Positions 1 to 8,261 of a stretch of 28,871 nt of DNA are shown one piece after another (position 1 is the stretch's first letter; each line of letters opens with the position of its first letter). The notes below the pieces were generated by a model. The model was not told the origin of the DNA. It worked only from the letters and a program-made list of their open reading frames with translations, and made no database searches. Origin of the DNA: Spirochaetia bacterium (GTDB lineage: Bacteria; Spirochaetota; Spirochaetia; Treponematales; Breznakiellaceae); assembly GCA_025997715.1 (NCBI GenBank), contig BNUY01000017.1:1-28871 (forward strand). Direction: 5' to 3'. The position numbers and the translations under genes were made by a program.

Positions 1-347
1 CGCATCATAGCAAATGTCAATATTTTTTCTGCCTTCTCTTTTCCAAATACTTTTTTGAGTTCAGGTGTTTCATCTGCAAGAAGATTCTCAAATAGTGCGT
101 AAACACCATAGTTTTTTATATCAACTTTTGGCATCGCGTTTTGCTGCTCCCGTAATTTGTTTTTCTCCGATGGAATAAAACCGTATTCTTTTGTAATACG
201 GCCAAGAAGGTTCCCAACAACTGTTATGGTTCGTTTTCGTTCAGGCACGTATTTATACGACACAGCATATTTGTAATATCTTTTATTGATATACTTTATT
301 TGCGTATGCGGTTCTTTGAACTGCAAAATCCAATCTGGTAAACTCAT
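1..347 (-). CDS. Transposase, N-terminal part (gene runs off the left edge)
   Basis: An open frame reads leftward from an ATG at 347 to the window edge, about 115 codons with no stop. It has a strong ribosome binding site (GGGGAGGG) a few bases upstream and a near-consensus promoter before that. The protein starts MSLPDWILQFKEPHTQIKYI and continues with basic, tyrosine-rich sequence (RYYKYAVSYKYVPERKRT). This resembles the N-terminus of large DDE transposases of the IS4/IS1634 type, which begin with such a module before the catalytic domain. The catalytic residues lie outside the window, so the family call rests on resemblance only. The DNA is clearly AT-richer than the genes to its right, which fits an insertion sequence. 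The other IS end cannot be seen. Confidence 0.6.
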   Translation of the reverse strand, partial: MSLPDWILQFKEPHTQIKYINKRYYKYAVSYKYVPERKRTITVVGNLLGRITKEYGFIPSEKNKLREQQNAMPKVDIKNYGVYALFENLLADETPELKKVFGKEKAEKILTFAMM

Positions 348-360
348 AAAACCCTCCCCT

Positions 361-388
361 TAAAGACATCTTATATAAGATGTCTTTA
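361..388. promoter_or_regulatory. 28-bp perfect palindrome at the transposase transcription start
   Basis: The sequence from 361 to 388 equals its own reverse complement; its core is GACATCTTATATAAGATGTC. It lies between the ribosome binding site of the leftward transposase gene and its -10 box, and its right end touches the -10 box. The expected transcription start, near 381, falls inside it. It could be an operator, or an RNA hairpin at the 5' end of the mRNA that limits transposase expression. It could also be part of the insertion sequence end. Confidence 0.6.
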
Positions 389-416
389 TATTACTATATT
401 CTTTATGAATTGTCAA
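388..416 (-). promoter_or_regulatory. Sigma-70-type promoter for the transposase gene
   Basis: On the minus strand TTGACA (411-416) is followed by a 17-bp spacer and TAATAT (388-393). The -35 matches the consensus fully and the -10 matches five of six. The start codon is about 40 bases downstream. The stretch from 417 to 527 on its right contains no gene that I can recognise. Confidence 0.75.
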
Positions 417-527
417 GTGAAATTTGTCTAATTTAGGCTAAAAATAAGCCGAAATGACCAGTTCGCGAAAAATTGTACTTTTAGACAGGGTAAAATTTGC
501 GGAGTTAAGGATTAATTCTCCTGGATA

Positions 528-555
528 TTGAAAATTTTTCCGGCCGGTGTAATAC
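528..555 (+). promoter_or_regulatory. Promoter abutting the FMN-binding lipoprotein gene
   Basis: TTGAAA (528-533) and TAATAC (550-555) are separated by 16 bp. The ATG of the lipoprotein gene is at 566, only 10 bases past the -10 box. The transcript would therefore have a leader of about 3 bases, and no Shine-Dalgarno sequence is visible in front of the ATG. Translation may be leaderless. Confidence 0.5.
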
Positions 556-565
556 TATCTATACA

Positions 566-916
566 ATGAAATATACCAGATTATGCGTATTCCTAGCCGC
601 TTTAACCCTGGCAATTACCGCCTGCGTTAATCTTTCCAAAATAGTGATTCACAATTTTGATCTAACCAATGTTGCGGATGGCGTCTACCGGGGCCAAAGT
701 AAGGTGGGACCGGTAAGGGTGACCCTTGATGTGGAGGTTAAAGACCGGACCATCACGGCGATTGACCTGATTCAACACTTTAATGGCTTGGGAAAAAAGG
801 CCGAAGCCATTATCCCCACGGTCATTGAAGCGCAAAGCCTGGAGGTTGATGTGGTAAGCGGGGCCACGGGAAGCAGCAAGGCCATCTTACAGTCCATCGA
901 AAATGCATTGAAGTGA
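566..916 (+). CDS. Small lipoprotein with an FMN-binding domain
   Basis: This 116-residue protein starts with a lipoprotein signal peptide ending in the lipobox ITAC (Cys about residue 20), so it should be anchored in the membrane facing the periplasm. The rest is one FMN-binding domain of the RnfG/NqrC type (GVYRGQSKVGPVRVTLDVEV, then a C-terminal SGATGSSKAIL). In that family the hydroxyl residue at the end of the SGATxS/T motif can carry covalently bound FMN; here it is serine, where threonine is more usual. Attachment by ApbE is an inference, and no apbE is present in the window. Such proteins usually pass electrons in membrane redox chains. The start is fixed by the signal peptide, even though no ribosome binding site precedes it. 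The stop overlaps the next gene's start (TGATG). Confidence 0.8.
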   Translation: MKYTRLCVFLAALTLAITACVNLSKIVIHNFDLTNVADGVYRGQSKVGPVRVTLDVEVKDRTITAIDLIQHFNGLGKKAEAIIPTVIEAQSLEVDVVSGATGSSKAILQSIENALK

Positions 917-1728
917 TGGTGAACCCGATGTTCCAGCGGCTGACCCTCCTCACCGGGACCGAAGCCATGCACGCTTTGGGCGCCATCCGGGTGATCGTCT
1001 TTGGTGTCGGCGGCGTGGGGAGTTGGTGCGCCGAAGCCCTGGTGCGGTCCGGGGTGGGGCATGTCGCCATAGTTGATTCCGACACGGTTTGTGTTACCAA
1101 TATTAACCGCCAGGTCCAGGCCAGCGCCGCCGCTGTGGGGCAGCTTAAGGTGGATGTCCTGCGGGACCGGCTCCTGGCGATAAACCCCGGCGCCGATGTC
1201 GCCGCCTTCGCCAGGGTCTTTTCCCGTGAAACCGCCGGGGAGTTCGGTATCGAAAGCGCGGACTATGTGATTGACGCCATCGACAGCCTTTCCCACAAGC
1301 TTGACCTGATTGAATACGCCGCCGCCGCCGGCATCCCCCTTTTTTCGTCCATGGGTATGGCCCAAAAACTTGATCCTACCCGGCTTAAAACGGCGGATAT
1401 TTGGGAAACCCAGGGCTGTCCCCTGGCCCGGCTGGTCCGCGCCGGCCTGCGGAAGCGGGGCTTCCAGGGCCGCTTTACCGTGGTCTACAGTGCCGAGCGA
1501 CTGCCCCTGCAGGCCGGCGTGGCTGCCGCCTGCGGTTCCGCACAGTGTTTGTGCCCCCCTCGGGATCGGGATGATCCTAACGCCCCCATTGAATGGTGCA
1601 GTTCCAAGAAGGTGATCAACGGGAGCGCCGTCACGGTTACGGCGGTTGCGGGGATGATCCTGGGGGGACTGGTGATCCAGGATGTGTATGCCCGGTACAA
1701 CCCGATCCCGGAGAGGTCCCTTGGCTAA
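916..1728 (+). CDS. tcdA: tRNA threonylcarbamoyladenosine dehydratase
   Basis: This is an E1-like (ThiF/MoeB family) ATPase of about 270 residues, the normal length for TcdA. It has the nucleotide-binding loop VFGVGGVGSWCAEAL near residue 30 and the DSDTVCVTNINRQ motif that positions ATP, typical of TcdA. The family adenylates t6A37 in tRNAs and closes it to the cyclic form ct6A, improving decoding of ANN codons. The likely start is the ATG at 916, which shares a base with the upstream stop (TGATG). A GTG at 913 and an ATG at 928 (MFQRL) are alternatives, and none has a convincing ribosome binding site, so translational coupling is likely. The 3' end overlaps the next gene by 8 bases. The next gene is also a tRNA-modifying enzyme. 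Confidence 0.88.
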   Translation: MVNPMFQRLTLLTGTEAMHALGAIRVIVFGVGGVGSWCAEALVRSGVGHVAIVDSDTVCVTNINRQVQASAAAVGQLKVDVLRDRLLAINPGADVAAFARVFSRETAGEFGIESADYVIDAIDSLSHKLDLIEYAAAAGIPLFSSMGMAQKLDPTRLKTADIWETQGCPLARLVRAGLRKRGFQGRFTVVYSAERLPLQAGVAAACGSAQCLCPPRDRDDPNAPIEWCSSKKVINGSAVTVTAVAGMILGGLVIQDVYARYNPIPERSLG

Positions 1729-2443
1729 CCGGTTCCTCCGCAAAGCCGGGGCGGGTACGATTGTGCAGAAGCTAAGCGCCAAGGCCATCCTGGAACGGAA
1801 CCTCATCGAAACGGGGGATCGGGTCCTTATCGCCGTGTCCGGGGGCAAGGACTCTACCGTGCTGGCCTGGGCGCTTTCTGCCCTCAAATTCGCGTTGAAA
1901 AAAGACTACGACTTGGCGGCGATACACATTTCCAGCGATTTCTGCGCCTGCTGTAAGAAATCCGCCCTTTCAGAGCGGCTGGATGAGTGGGGGATACCCT
2001 TTACGGACCTCTTTGTGCCGGTCATCGGGCGGCTCAAGGAGGGGGAGAAGATGAACTGCTACTGGTGTTCTACCCAGCGGCGGACGGAACTCCTCAAGTA
2101 TGCGGTGGAAAATGGGTTCAATAAACTGGCCTTGGGGCATCACCTGGATGATATTATCGAAACCTTCTTTATGAACATGTGCGCCAAGGGGGAACTTTCC
2201 ACCATGCCCCTGTTCCTGGCCTACCGGAAATACCCCGTAAGCCTCATCCGGCCCCTGGGCTATGTGGAGGAACAGCAGGTCATCGCCTGCGCCGCGGAAA
2301 AGGACATCCTCAAGACGGCCTGCACCTGTGCCTACGGGATCAACTCAAAACGCCGGGATATGCGGAAACGTATCGCCCTGCTGACCGGGAATTCCGGGGC
2401 GGTAAAGCGGCGTATCCTTAAGGCTATAATGGAAACCGAATGA
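1721..2443 (+). CDS. TtcA-like tRNA thiolation enzyme (PP-loop ATPase)
   Basis: The protein has about 241 residues and belongs to the TtcA/TilS superfamily. It shows the PP-loop SGGKDS near residue 41, a CACC motif, MNCYWCSTQRR, the LALGHHLDDIIETFFMNM block typical of TtcA, and a C-terminal CTCAYG. TtcA uses an iron-sulfur cluster held by cysteines to make 2-thiocytidine at tRNA position 32. The cysteine pattern fits, but a related thiolase with another target position cannot be excluded. The best start is TTG at 1721, with GAGAGG at 1711-1716 as ribosome binding site, inside the end of tcdA. An upstream in-frame start at 1682 adds 13 residues that look unlike the family. Confidence 0.8.
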   Translation: MANRFLRKAGAGTIVQKLSAKAILERNLIETGDRVLIAVSGGKDSTVLAWALSALKFALKKDYDLAAIHISSDFCACCKKSALSERLDEWGIPFTDLFVPVIGRLKEGEKMNCYWCSTQRRTELLKYAVENGFNKLALGHHLDDIIETFFMNMCAKGELSTMPLFLAYRKYPVSLIRPLGYVEEQQVIACAAEKDILKTACTCAYGINSKRRDMRKRIALLTGNSGAVKRRILKAIMETE

Positions 2444-2474
2444 AGAATTCAGGGCTAAATGCCGATAGGGTTAT

Positions 2475-3359
2475 ATGCGGAAAATTGTAATGCCATTCTT
2501 GTTTTTGATTACCCTAGGGGCGCCCCTATTTTTTTCCTGCGCCGGTTCCCCGGATATCGCCATTGTCCCTCCCCTTGTCCCATCCAATGTGCCGGTACGA
2601 TCCGAAGATACCCCTTCCGAAAGTGATATTTCCGCAACAACAGAACAGGGGACGCCGGAAGAGGCTGTCGTGTTGGGAACGGAGCAGCCGGAGCCGTTGA
2701 AAAGGTCAACGTGGACGGAGGCGTCGAAACAATCAAACTGGTTGGAACAGATGGATCAGCCGGAGGAATCGACACGCCCGGAAGCTCTGTTTGAGTTGAC
2801 GGCGCGGCCGGAGCGGAGGGTTTCTCCGGCCCCTAAAGGAATCCCCTATCCCAACCTTAACCGGCCTCTTTTGGGCCGGGGGCAGACGGATGCGGAAAAA
2901 TTAGCGGCTTTCCTATTGATGGTAAACAGTAATGCGGACCCCGAATTTGTAAAGCAGCTTTCCAGTCTCTATGTTGAGGAGGCCGCTCTGGAGGGGATCG
3001 ATCATGACGTGGCCTTTGCCCAGATGTGCCTGGAAACGGGGTTTCTCCGGTATGGGGGCCTGGTGACATTTGACATGAACAATTTTTGCGGACTCGGCTC
3101 TACCGGACCGGGAGTTCCCGGGGAGCGGTTTCCCACCCCGCAACTCGGCGTCAGGGCTCAGATTCAGCACCTCAAGGGGTACGCCACCGAGGAGCCGCCG
3201 AGCCAGGAATTGGTGGACCCCCGGTATAAGTATGTCCGCTACGGTTCGGCTCCGACCATCGAAGGTCTGGCCGGCGCCTGGGCTGCCGACCACGGATACG
3301 CCAGAAAGATCGCCGATGTCCTTCAGCGGCTGTATGACGCCGCTATTACCGTTGATTAA
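2475..3359 (+). CDS. Lipoprotein with a C-terminal glucosaminidase domain
   Basis: The 294-residue protein has a lipoprotein signal peptide (Cys about residue 22). A proline-, glutamate- and threonine-rich linker follows to about residue 120, where QPEESTRPEALFELTARPER shows short repeated PE/RPE units. The C-terminal half is a mannosyl-glycoprotein endo-beta-N-acetylglucosaminidase-like domain (FAQMCLETGFLRYGG, then NNFCGLGS and LAGAWAADHGYARKI). The glutamate of CLETG (about residue 187) is the expected catalytic acid. It probably trims peptidoglycan glycan strands at the cell envelope, as in growth or flagellar assembly. The linker would let the enzyme reach from the membrane. Its stop overlaps the stop of the convergent potD gene by 4 bases, and I see no terminator between them. 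Confidence 0.82.
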   Translation: MRKIVMPFLFLITLGAPLFFSCAGSPDIAIVPPLVPSNVPVRSEDTPSESDISATTEQGTPEEAVVLGTEQPEPLKRSTWTEASKQSNWLEQMDQPEESTRPEALFELTARPERRVSPAPKGIPYPNLNRPLLGRGQTDAEKLAAFLLMVNSNADPEFVKQLSSLYVEEAALEGIDHDVAFAQMCLETGFLRYGGLVTFDMNNFCGLGSTGPGVPGERFPTPQLGVRAQIQHLKGYATEEPPSQELVDPRYKYVRYGSAPTIEGLAGAWAADHGYARKIADVLQRLYDAAITVD

Positions 3360-4393
3360 TCACCCACACGAATACTAAGCCAGGCGTCGTCGTAGAGTTT
3401 CAGATTGGGTCCCACATCATCCTTAAGTTCCACCGCAATCAGTTCTTCGGCCTGATAATAGGGGGCAGCCTTTTTCAAAGCTCGCGCAGGAATATTAACG
3501 GTGGCGGGGAACCCAAAGTAATCGGTAAACTCAGCGTAGATCTCCGGCCGGTGGATAAAGTCGATAAACTTGTAGGCCAGGTCCACATGCTTCGCCCCCT
3601 TAAGGAGACACATGCTGTCGATATAGGCGGGACCGCCCTCGGGGGGGATGAAGAAGACGGTGGTATTTCTTTTCTCCTCCGGAAGTTCTTCGTACACCAC
3701 TTCCGCATACCCCTGGACAACCCAGAAATCTTCGTTCGCAAAGCCCTTGCCAAAAGCCTCGGCGTCAAACTTAAGCAGGTTCGGTTTCCAGGAACTATTG
3801 ACCAGGTCCCGGGCCGCAGCAATCTCTGCGGGATTTACGGTGTTGACCGAATAGCCCAGGTATACCAGGGCGTCCCCCAGCACTTCCCGCATATCATCCA
3901 GCATGGTCATCTTCCCCCGGAGGTCACTGCGGCTGAAAATCGACCAGCTCTTTTCATATTGGGGAACCCTGGCGGTATTTACCGCAATTCCTGCGGCACC
4001 GAAATAGTAGGGTACGCTGTATTCCATGTTCGGATCGTAGCTTGCCTTTTGCAGTACCAGCGGGTCGATATTCCCAAGGTTGGATAATAGTGAATGATCA
4101 ATCCGCTCAAGCATGTTCTGCTTAATCATGATGGCGGTATAATCCCCGGAGGGGAACACCAGATCGTAGCCCGTACCCCCGGCTCGAAGCTTGGTATAGA
4201 GTTCTTCGTTGGAAGCGAAGGTGTCATATACAATCTCGCAGTTAAACTCTTCTTCAAATTGCCGCAACACCGAAGTAGGGGTGTAATAGGTCCAGTTGTA
4301 GATATAGAGCTTCGGCTTGTTAACGCATCCACTGAGTATGGTGAACAGTAACACTGCTCCCAAGGCCATTGTCAAAAAAGGTACTTTTCTCAT
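3356..4393 (-). CDS. potD: Spermidine/putrescine-binding lipoprotein of an ABC transporter
   Basis: This is a 345-residue solute-binding protein, the last gene of the leftward pot operon. It starts with a signal peptide and lipobox LSGC (Cys about residue 23). The mature part opens with LYIYNWTYYTPTSVLRQFEEE and includes YDLVFPSGDY and VPYYFGAAGIAVN, the pattern of PotD/PotF-type polyamine-binding proteins. The acidic and aromatic residues typical of polyamine binding appear present but were not aligned. A GAGGAG ribosome binding site precedes the ATG. It follows potC by 14 bases. As a lipoprotein it would sit on the outer face of the inner membrane and deliver polyamine to PotB/PotC. Confidence 0.9.
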   Translation of the reverse strand: MRKVPFLTMALGAVLLFTILSGCVNKPKLYIYNWTYYTPTSVLRQFEEEFNCEIVYDTFASNEELYTKLRAGGTGYDLVFPSGDYTAIMIKQNMLERIDHSLLSNLGNIDPLVLQKASYDPNMEYSVPYYFGAAGIAVNTARVPQYEKSWSIFSRSDLRGKMTMLDDMREVLGDALVYLGYSVNTVNPAEIAAARDLVNSSWKPNLLKFDAEAFGKGFANEDFWVVQGYAEVVYEELPEEKRNTTVFFIPPEGGPAYIDSMCLLKGAKHVDLAYKFIDFIHRPEIYAEFTDYFGFPATVNIPARALKKAAPYYQAEELIAVELKDDVGPNLKLYDDAWLSIRVGD

Positions 4394-4407
4394 TTTTTCT
4401 CCTCATA

Positions 4408-5274
4408 TTATTTTGCGGCGATATATTTCAGAAAGTTTCTGAGCAGGTAGGTGAGAGCCACAGTCCCCAGGATCATCACCACCGAAAGGGCGTTGATCAC
4501 CGGGGATACGCCGAAGCGGATGGCCGAGTAGATGTACAGCGGCAGTGTTGTTGAACCGGGTCCCGCGACAAAGTAGGTGATGACAAAGTCCTCCAGGGAA
4601 ATAGTCACGGCGGTTAAAAACCCCGAAACGATACCGGGCATACAGATGGGCACCGTTACTTTGAGAAAGGTCTGCCGTTCATTGGCCCCCAGGTCGTGGG
4701 CGGCTTCGATGATGGAAAAGTCAAATTCGTCCAGCCGGGCCATCACCATGAGGAATACGAAGGGCAGGTTAAAGGTGGTGTGGGCGATAAAGATGGTGAG
4801 GAGGCCCAGCTTTAGTTTTACCCCCGCAAAAAAGAGGGACAGGGAAACGCCGATGATAATCTCCGGCAGTATCATTGGCAGGAAGGAGATGGCCTGGACG
4901 TAGTTCCGCAGTTTGAACCGGTACCAGTTGACCCCCACCGCGCCCAGGGTGCCGAACACCGTGGCCGTCCCTGCGGAAGTTATAGCGATAAGGATACTGT
5001 TCCAGAAGGCCCGCCACAGATCCCGTGAATGGAGGAAAAGCTGTTCGTACCAGACCAGGGAGAAGCCGGTCCACCCCATGCCCTTGGATGCGTTGAAGGA
5101 GTAGAGTATCAGCACCAGCAGGGGGAGAAAGAGAAAGACCAGGGCGGCGATAAACACGGTTTGGGAAAAGGAAAAGGGCCTCCGCCGGTATGCCCGCCGG
5201 GCGTGCCGCGCCGCTTCCCCCTTGGCTTTGCCGGGTTTAACGTTAGTGATGATGCTCTTGAGGTCGATTTTCAA
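4408..5274 (-). CDS. potC: Spermidine/putrescine ABC transporter permease
   Basis: This is a 288-residue inner-membrane permease with about six hydrophobic helices. Its cytoplasmic EAA loop (IIEAAHDLGANERQTFLKVT) contacts the ATPase. Order and sequence fit PotC of the polyamine importer. An extra basic N-terminal stretch of about 35 residues (GKAKGEAARHARRAYRRR) precedes the first helix. The start is a TTG that overlaps the potB stop (TTGA), with a GGGGGG ribosome binding site just upstream, so it is translationally coupled to potB. Confidence 0.9.
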   Translation of the reverse strand: MKIDLKSIITNVKPGKAKGEAARHARRAYRRRPFSFSQTVFIAALVFLFLPLLVLILYSFNASKGMGWTGFSLVWYEQLFLHSRDLWRAFWNSILIAITSAGTATVFGTLGAVGVNWYRFKLRNYVQAISFLPMILPEIIIGVSLSLFFAGVKLKLGLLTIFIAHTTFNLPFVFLMVMARLDEFDFSIIEAAHDLGANERQTFLKVTVPICMPGIVSGFLTAVTISLEDFVITYFVAGPGSTTLPLYIYSAIRFGVSPVINALSVVMILGTVALTYLLRNFLKYIAAK

Positions 5275-6176
5275 TTATCACCCCCCTTGTTCTTTCGAAC
5301 AGCAATTCTGCTGCTGGCGTCCTTCCGCTGGAGGTTCATCATGACCAGGACCCCTGCGGTGGTAATCACCGTGAGCACCATGGAGATAGCCGAGGCCAGG
5401 GGCCAGTTCCGGGCCTTGGTAAGCTGGTCGGCGATAACGTTCCCCAGCATATAGGAATCCTTGCCCCCCACCAGGAGGGGCACCGCGTATGCGCCGAAGA
5501 TGGGGATAAAGGTAAAGAGCACCGCCGTGTAAAGGCCGCTCCTGATATTGGGGAGCAGTACCCGGAATATGGACTGGACCTTGGTGGCGCCCAGATCCCG
5601 GGCGGCTTCCAGGAGGGAAAAATCGAATTTGTCGATGGTGGCGAAGAGGGGGAGTATGGCGTAGGGCAGGTACATATAGACCAACACCAATACTACCGAC
5701 CCCTGGTTGTACAGAAAGTTAATATAACTATCGATAAGCCCAATCCGTATGAGCAGGTCGTTCAGGAAGCCGTTGTTCCCCAGGATGTTCATCCAGGCGA
5801 ATACCCGGATAAGGAAGTTTGTCCAGAAGGGGATGATGATCAGCAGCAGCAAAAATGTCTGGTTCCGGCTCCGCGCCATGAAGTAGCCGCAGGGCAGGGC
5901 GATGAAGATGGTAATAAAGGTAGCAATTAAGGCGGTGGCGAGGGTGCGCAGGGTGATAATCGTAAAGCTGGGGTTGCTCAGATTCCGGTATGCCTCCAGG
6001 GTAAAGTCCCCCATTTCCACACCGCCGTAGAGGCCCTTCCGCAAAAAGCTGTAGAGCACGATGATCAAGAGGGGCGCCAGAAAAAAGACGGTGAACCAGA
6101 TTGTCATGGGCGCGGTGTACATGGGGCCGAAGTTTCGAACCGGTAAGTTCGTGCGCCTAACGGGGGCGGCGCTCAC
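5271..6176 (-). CDS. potB: Spermidine/putrescine ABC transporter permease
   Basis: This is a 301-residue permease with about six transmembrane segments and an EAA loop (LLEAARDLGATKVQSIFRVL). It pairs with PotC to form the membrane channel. The GTG start overlaps the potA stop (GTGA), the same coupling design as between potB and potC. The N-terminus is short and basic before the first helix (PMTIWFTVFFLAPLLIIVLY). Confidence 0.9.
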   Translation of the reverse strand: MSAAPVRRTNLPVRNFGPMYTAPMTIWFTVFFLAPLLIIVLYSFLRKGLYGGVEMGDFTLEAYRNLSNPSFTIITLRTLATALIATFITIFIALPCGYFMARSRNQTFLLLLIIIPFWTNFLIRVFAWMNILGNNGFLNDLLIRIGLIDSYINFLYNQGSVVLVLVYMYLPYAILPLFATIDKFDFSLLEAARDLGATKVQSIFRVLLPNIRSGLYTAVLFTFIPIFGAYAVPLLVGGKDSYMLGNVIADQLTKARNWPLASAISMVLTVITTAGVLVMMNLQRKDASSRIAVRKNKGGDN

Positions 6177-7303
6177 GATTCTTTCACTCCGACAATGTAG
6201 CCGTCGTGGGCGCTCCAGGAAATGTACACCGAATCTTTCCAGACAATATCGGGACCCTCATCGGAATACTTGGCGTGCTGTTTAATCACCCTGATAAGGA
6301 TTTTGTCCTTGACCTTCACGTAGAACTTGGTCTGGAACCCTGAGTAAATGGGCTCATCGACAAACCCCTGGAAAAGGTTGATATCCTCCCGGGTGGTGGT
6401 GGGCTTCTCCGTCGAAATGAGCACCTTCTCCGGGCGGATAGTAAAGCTCACCCGCTGGCCGCTCTTGACCTCATCCACGGTGGTCACCTTGATAGTGCCG
6501 AGCTCGGGAATAGCAAGTTCCACCATATATTCACCCTCCACCTTCTGAATAGGCGTGACGGAGAGGATCTCCCCGTCAAAAAGGTTGGTCTCCCCGATGA
6601 ACTTAGCCACAAAGTCCGTGGCGGGGCTTTCGTAGATTTCGTGGGGGGTCCCCACTTGCAGCACATCCCCCTGGTTCATCACCGCGATACGGTCCGAAAC
6701 CGAAAGGGCCTCCTCCTGATCATGGGTAACATATATGAAGGTAATCCCGATCTTGTCGTGGATCTGGTCCAGCTCAATGAGCATGTGCTGGCGCAGCTTG
6801 GCGTCCAGCGCGGAAAGGGGCTCGTCCAGGAGCAGCACCCGGGGCTCGTTGATCAGCGCCCGGGCAATAGCCACCCGCTGTTTCTGGCCCCCGGAAAGCT
6901 GGTTGGGCTTTTTATGGGCGTGGCCCTCCAACTGGACCAGTTTGAGGTAGTCCCGGACCTTGGTTTCAATCTCGGCATTGCCGGCCTTCCGAATCCGCAG
7001 GGGAAAGGCCACGTTTTCAAAGACCGTAAGGTGGGGGAAAAGGGCATAGTTCTGAAAAACCGTATTCGCCTGCCGCCGGTTCGGGGGCAGAGACAGCACA
7101 TCGGTCTCGTCAAAGGTAAGCGCCCCCGTATCCGGGGTTTCAAACCCCGCGATAATACGGAGGAGGGTTGTTTTGCCGCACCCCGAAGGACCGAGGAGGG
7201 AAAAAAACTCCCCCCGCTTTATCTCCAGGCTGACATCGTTTAACGCCCTGAATTCATCGAAAAACTTGGAGACATTCCCGACCCGTACATCACTCCCTTT
7301 CAA
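6173..7303 (-). CDS. potA: Spermidine/putrescine ABC transporter ATPase
   Basis: This is a 376-residue ABC ATPase that powers polyamine import. It shows Walker A GPSGCGKTT (residues 38-46), the Q-loop in VFQNYALF, the signature LSGGQKQR (137-144) and Walker B VLLLDEP (about 157-163). A C-terminal TOBE-type regulatory domain follows from about residue 240 (VSFTIRPEKVLIS). This arrangement is standard for PotA. It is the first gene of the leftward operon and has a GGGAG ribosome binding site close to the ATG. Transcription probably starts in the 75-bp gap shared with the divergent EamA-type gene. Confidence 0.92.
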   Translation of the reverse strand: MKGSDVRVGNVSKFFDEFRALNDVSLEIKRGEFFSLLGPSGCGKTTLLRIIAGFETPDTGALTFDETDVLSLPPNRRQANTVFQNYALFPHLTVFENVAFPLRIRKAGNAEIETKVRDYLKLVQLEGHAHKKPNQLSGGQKQRVAIARALINEPRVLLLDEPLSALDAKLRQHMLIELDQIHDKIGITFIYVTHDQEEALSVSDRIAVMNQGDVLQVGTPHEIYESPATDFVAKFIGETNLFDGEILSVTPIQKVEGEYMVELAIPELGTIKVTTVDEVKSGQRVSFTIRPEKVLISTEKPTTTREDINLFQGFVDEPIYSGFQTKFYVKVKDKILIRVIKQHAKYSDEGPDIVWKDSVYISWSAHDGYIVGVKES

Positions 7304-7324
7304 GCCGCTCCTCCCATACTAAGG

Positions 7325-7357
7325 TTTACAATGCGGGTTTTTATGGGGTATTGTCAA
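7325..7357. promoter_or_regulatory. Overlapping divergent promoters (pot operon and EamA-type gene)
   Basis: For the rightward gene, TTTACA (7325-7330), an 18-bp spacer and TATTGT (7349-7354) form a reasonable promoter, followed by GGAGG and the ATG at 7378. On the other strand a perfect TTGACA (7352-7357) points toward potA, but only weak -10 candidates (CATTGT or TGTAAA) lie at a suitable distance. The two promoters overlap, so RNA polymerase binding should be mutually exclusive. Confidence 0.5.
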
Positions 7358-7377
7358 TATAGAAACGGAGGCATCCC

Positions 7378-7791
7378 ATGTGGGTTCTATACGCCCTATT
7401 ATCCGCCCTCTTTGCGGCCCTGACCTCGATATTGGCCAAAATCGGCATGGCGAACATCAACTCAAATCTCGCCACGGCTATACGCACGGTGGTGATCCTG
7501 GTCCTTTCCTGGGGCATCGTTTTTTTCACCGGGAAACACCAGGAGATTACCACCCTGAGCCATAAGAACCTGCTCTTCCTGGTTTTGTCCGGCATCGCCA
7601 CCGGCCTGTCCTGGCTCTGTTATTTCCGGGCCCTGCAGATTGGGGAAGCCGTCAAGGTAATCCCCATCGACAAGTTCAGCGCGGTGCTGGGCATGACCCT
7701 GGCAGTTATTGTGTTAAAGGAAGCCCTTACGGTTAAGGCCATTATCGGCGGGGCCTTGATCACCATTGGGACGATTGTTTTGATACTCTAA
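7378..7791 (+). CDS. Small EamA/DMT-type membrane protein
   Basis: The 137-residue protein is very hydrophobic, with about five transmembrane segments. It matches a single EamA domain (MWVLYALLSALFAALTSILAKIG at the start, VIPIDKFSAVLGMTLAVIVLKEAL near the end). Full-length drug/metabolite transporters have two such domains in tandem; single-domain members act as dimers. The substrate is unknown. GGAGG at 7367-7371 is a good ribosome binding site for the ATG. It is divergent from the pot operon, with no evident functional link. Confidence 0.8.
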   Translation: MWVLYALLSALFAALTSILAKIGMANINSNLATAIRTVVILVLSWGIVFFTGKHQEITTLSHKNLLFLVLSGIATGLSWLCYFRALQIGEAVKVIPIDKFSAVLGMTLAVIVLKEALTVKAIIGGALITIGTIVLIL

Positions 7792-7812
7792 CAGGCTTCT
7801 TGGGAGCATTTT

Positions 7813-8190
7813 TCAGTGCTTCCCCGGCGGACACGATCGCCCGGGGGGCGCATCCTTGAGCCGGATTTCTATGATTTCTTCCATTGCCACAATAACCAGC
7901 GGGTATTCCGCTTCTTTTATAATGGACAGCAGGTATTCAATCCGCTGCCGTTCGGGGTTCCGGTAAAACGGCGGCTTGGTTTCCAGTTCCATGCCGTAGG
8001 CCAGCCAATCCAGGGAAATTTCAAGGACCTCGCAGGCTTTAACAGCCAGGTCAAAGTCGAGATACTGGCTTCCGGTGATGATTTTTGAAACGGCGGTTTG
8101 GGGAATACCGAGTTCTTTGGCCAAATCCGACTGTTTGAGTTTCCTGAGCTTCAGGGCTGCCGCCAGCCGTTCCCCGTAATTTTGCTTCAT
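7813..8190 (-). CDS. XRE-family helix-turn-helix regulator
   Basis: From the ATG at 8190 the protein has 125 residues, with a Cro/C1-type helix-turn-helix in residues 5-65 (LKQSDLAKELGIPQTAVSKIITG). A C-terminal region follows that probably mediates dimerisation (IEYLLSIIKEAEYPLVIVAMEEIIEIRL). The open frame extends upstream to 8283, but that extension is not regulator-like and lacks a ribosome binding site; AAGG precedes 8190. It is transcribed away from the short gene at 8316 and its strong promoter, so it is a natural candidate repressor of that promoter. It may otherwise be a leftover antitoxin or phage-type repressor. Confidence 0.75.
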   Translation of the reverse strand: MKQNYGERLAAALKLRKLKQSDLAKELGIPQTAVSKIITGSQYLDFDLAVKACEVLEISLDWLAYGMELETKPPFYRNPERQRIEYLLSIIKEAEYPLVIVAMEEIIEIRLKDAPPGRSCPPGKH

Positions 8191-8261
8191 ACGCCTTATT
8201 ATTGCATAAAACCGGAAAAAAATCATCATATTCGCATTTTTCCTGCATTGCCACGTTTTGC

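Noticed and set aside
772..1887. Open frame of 371 codons antisense to tcdA and the ttcA-like gene
   Set aside because: The plus-strand genes have unmistakable family motifs; the antisense product is proline/glycine/histidine-rich and resembles no family.
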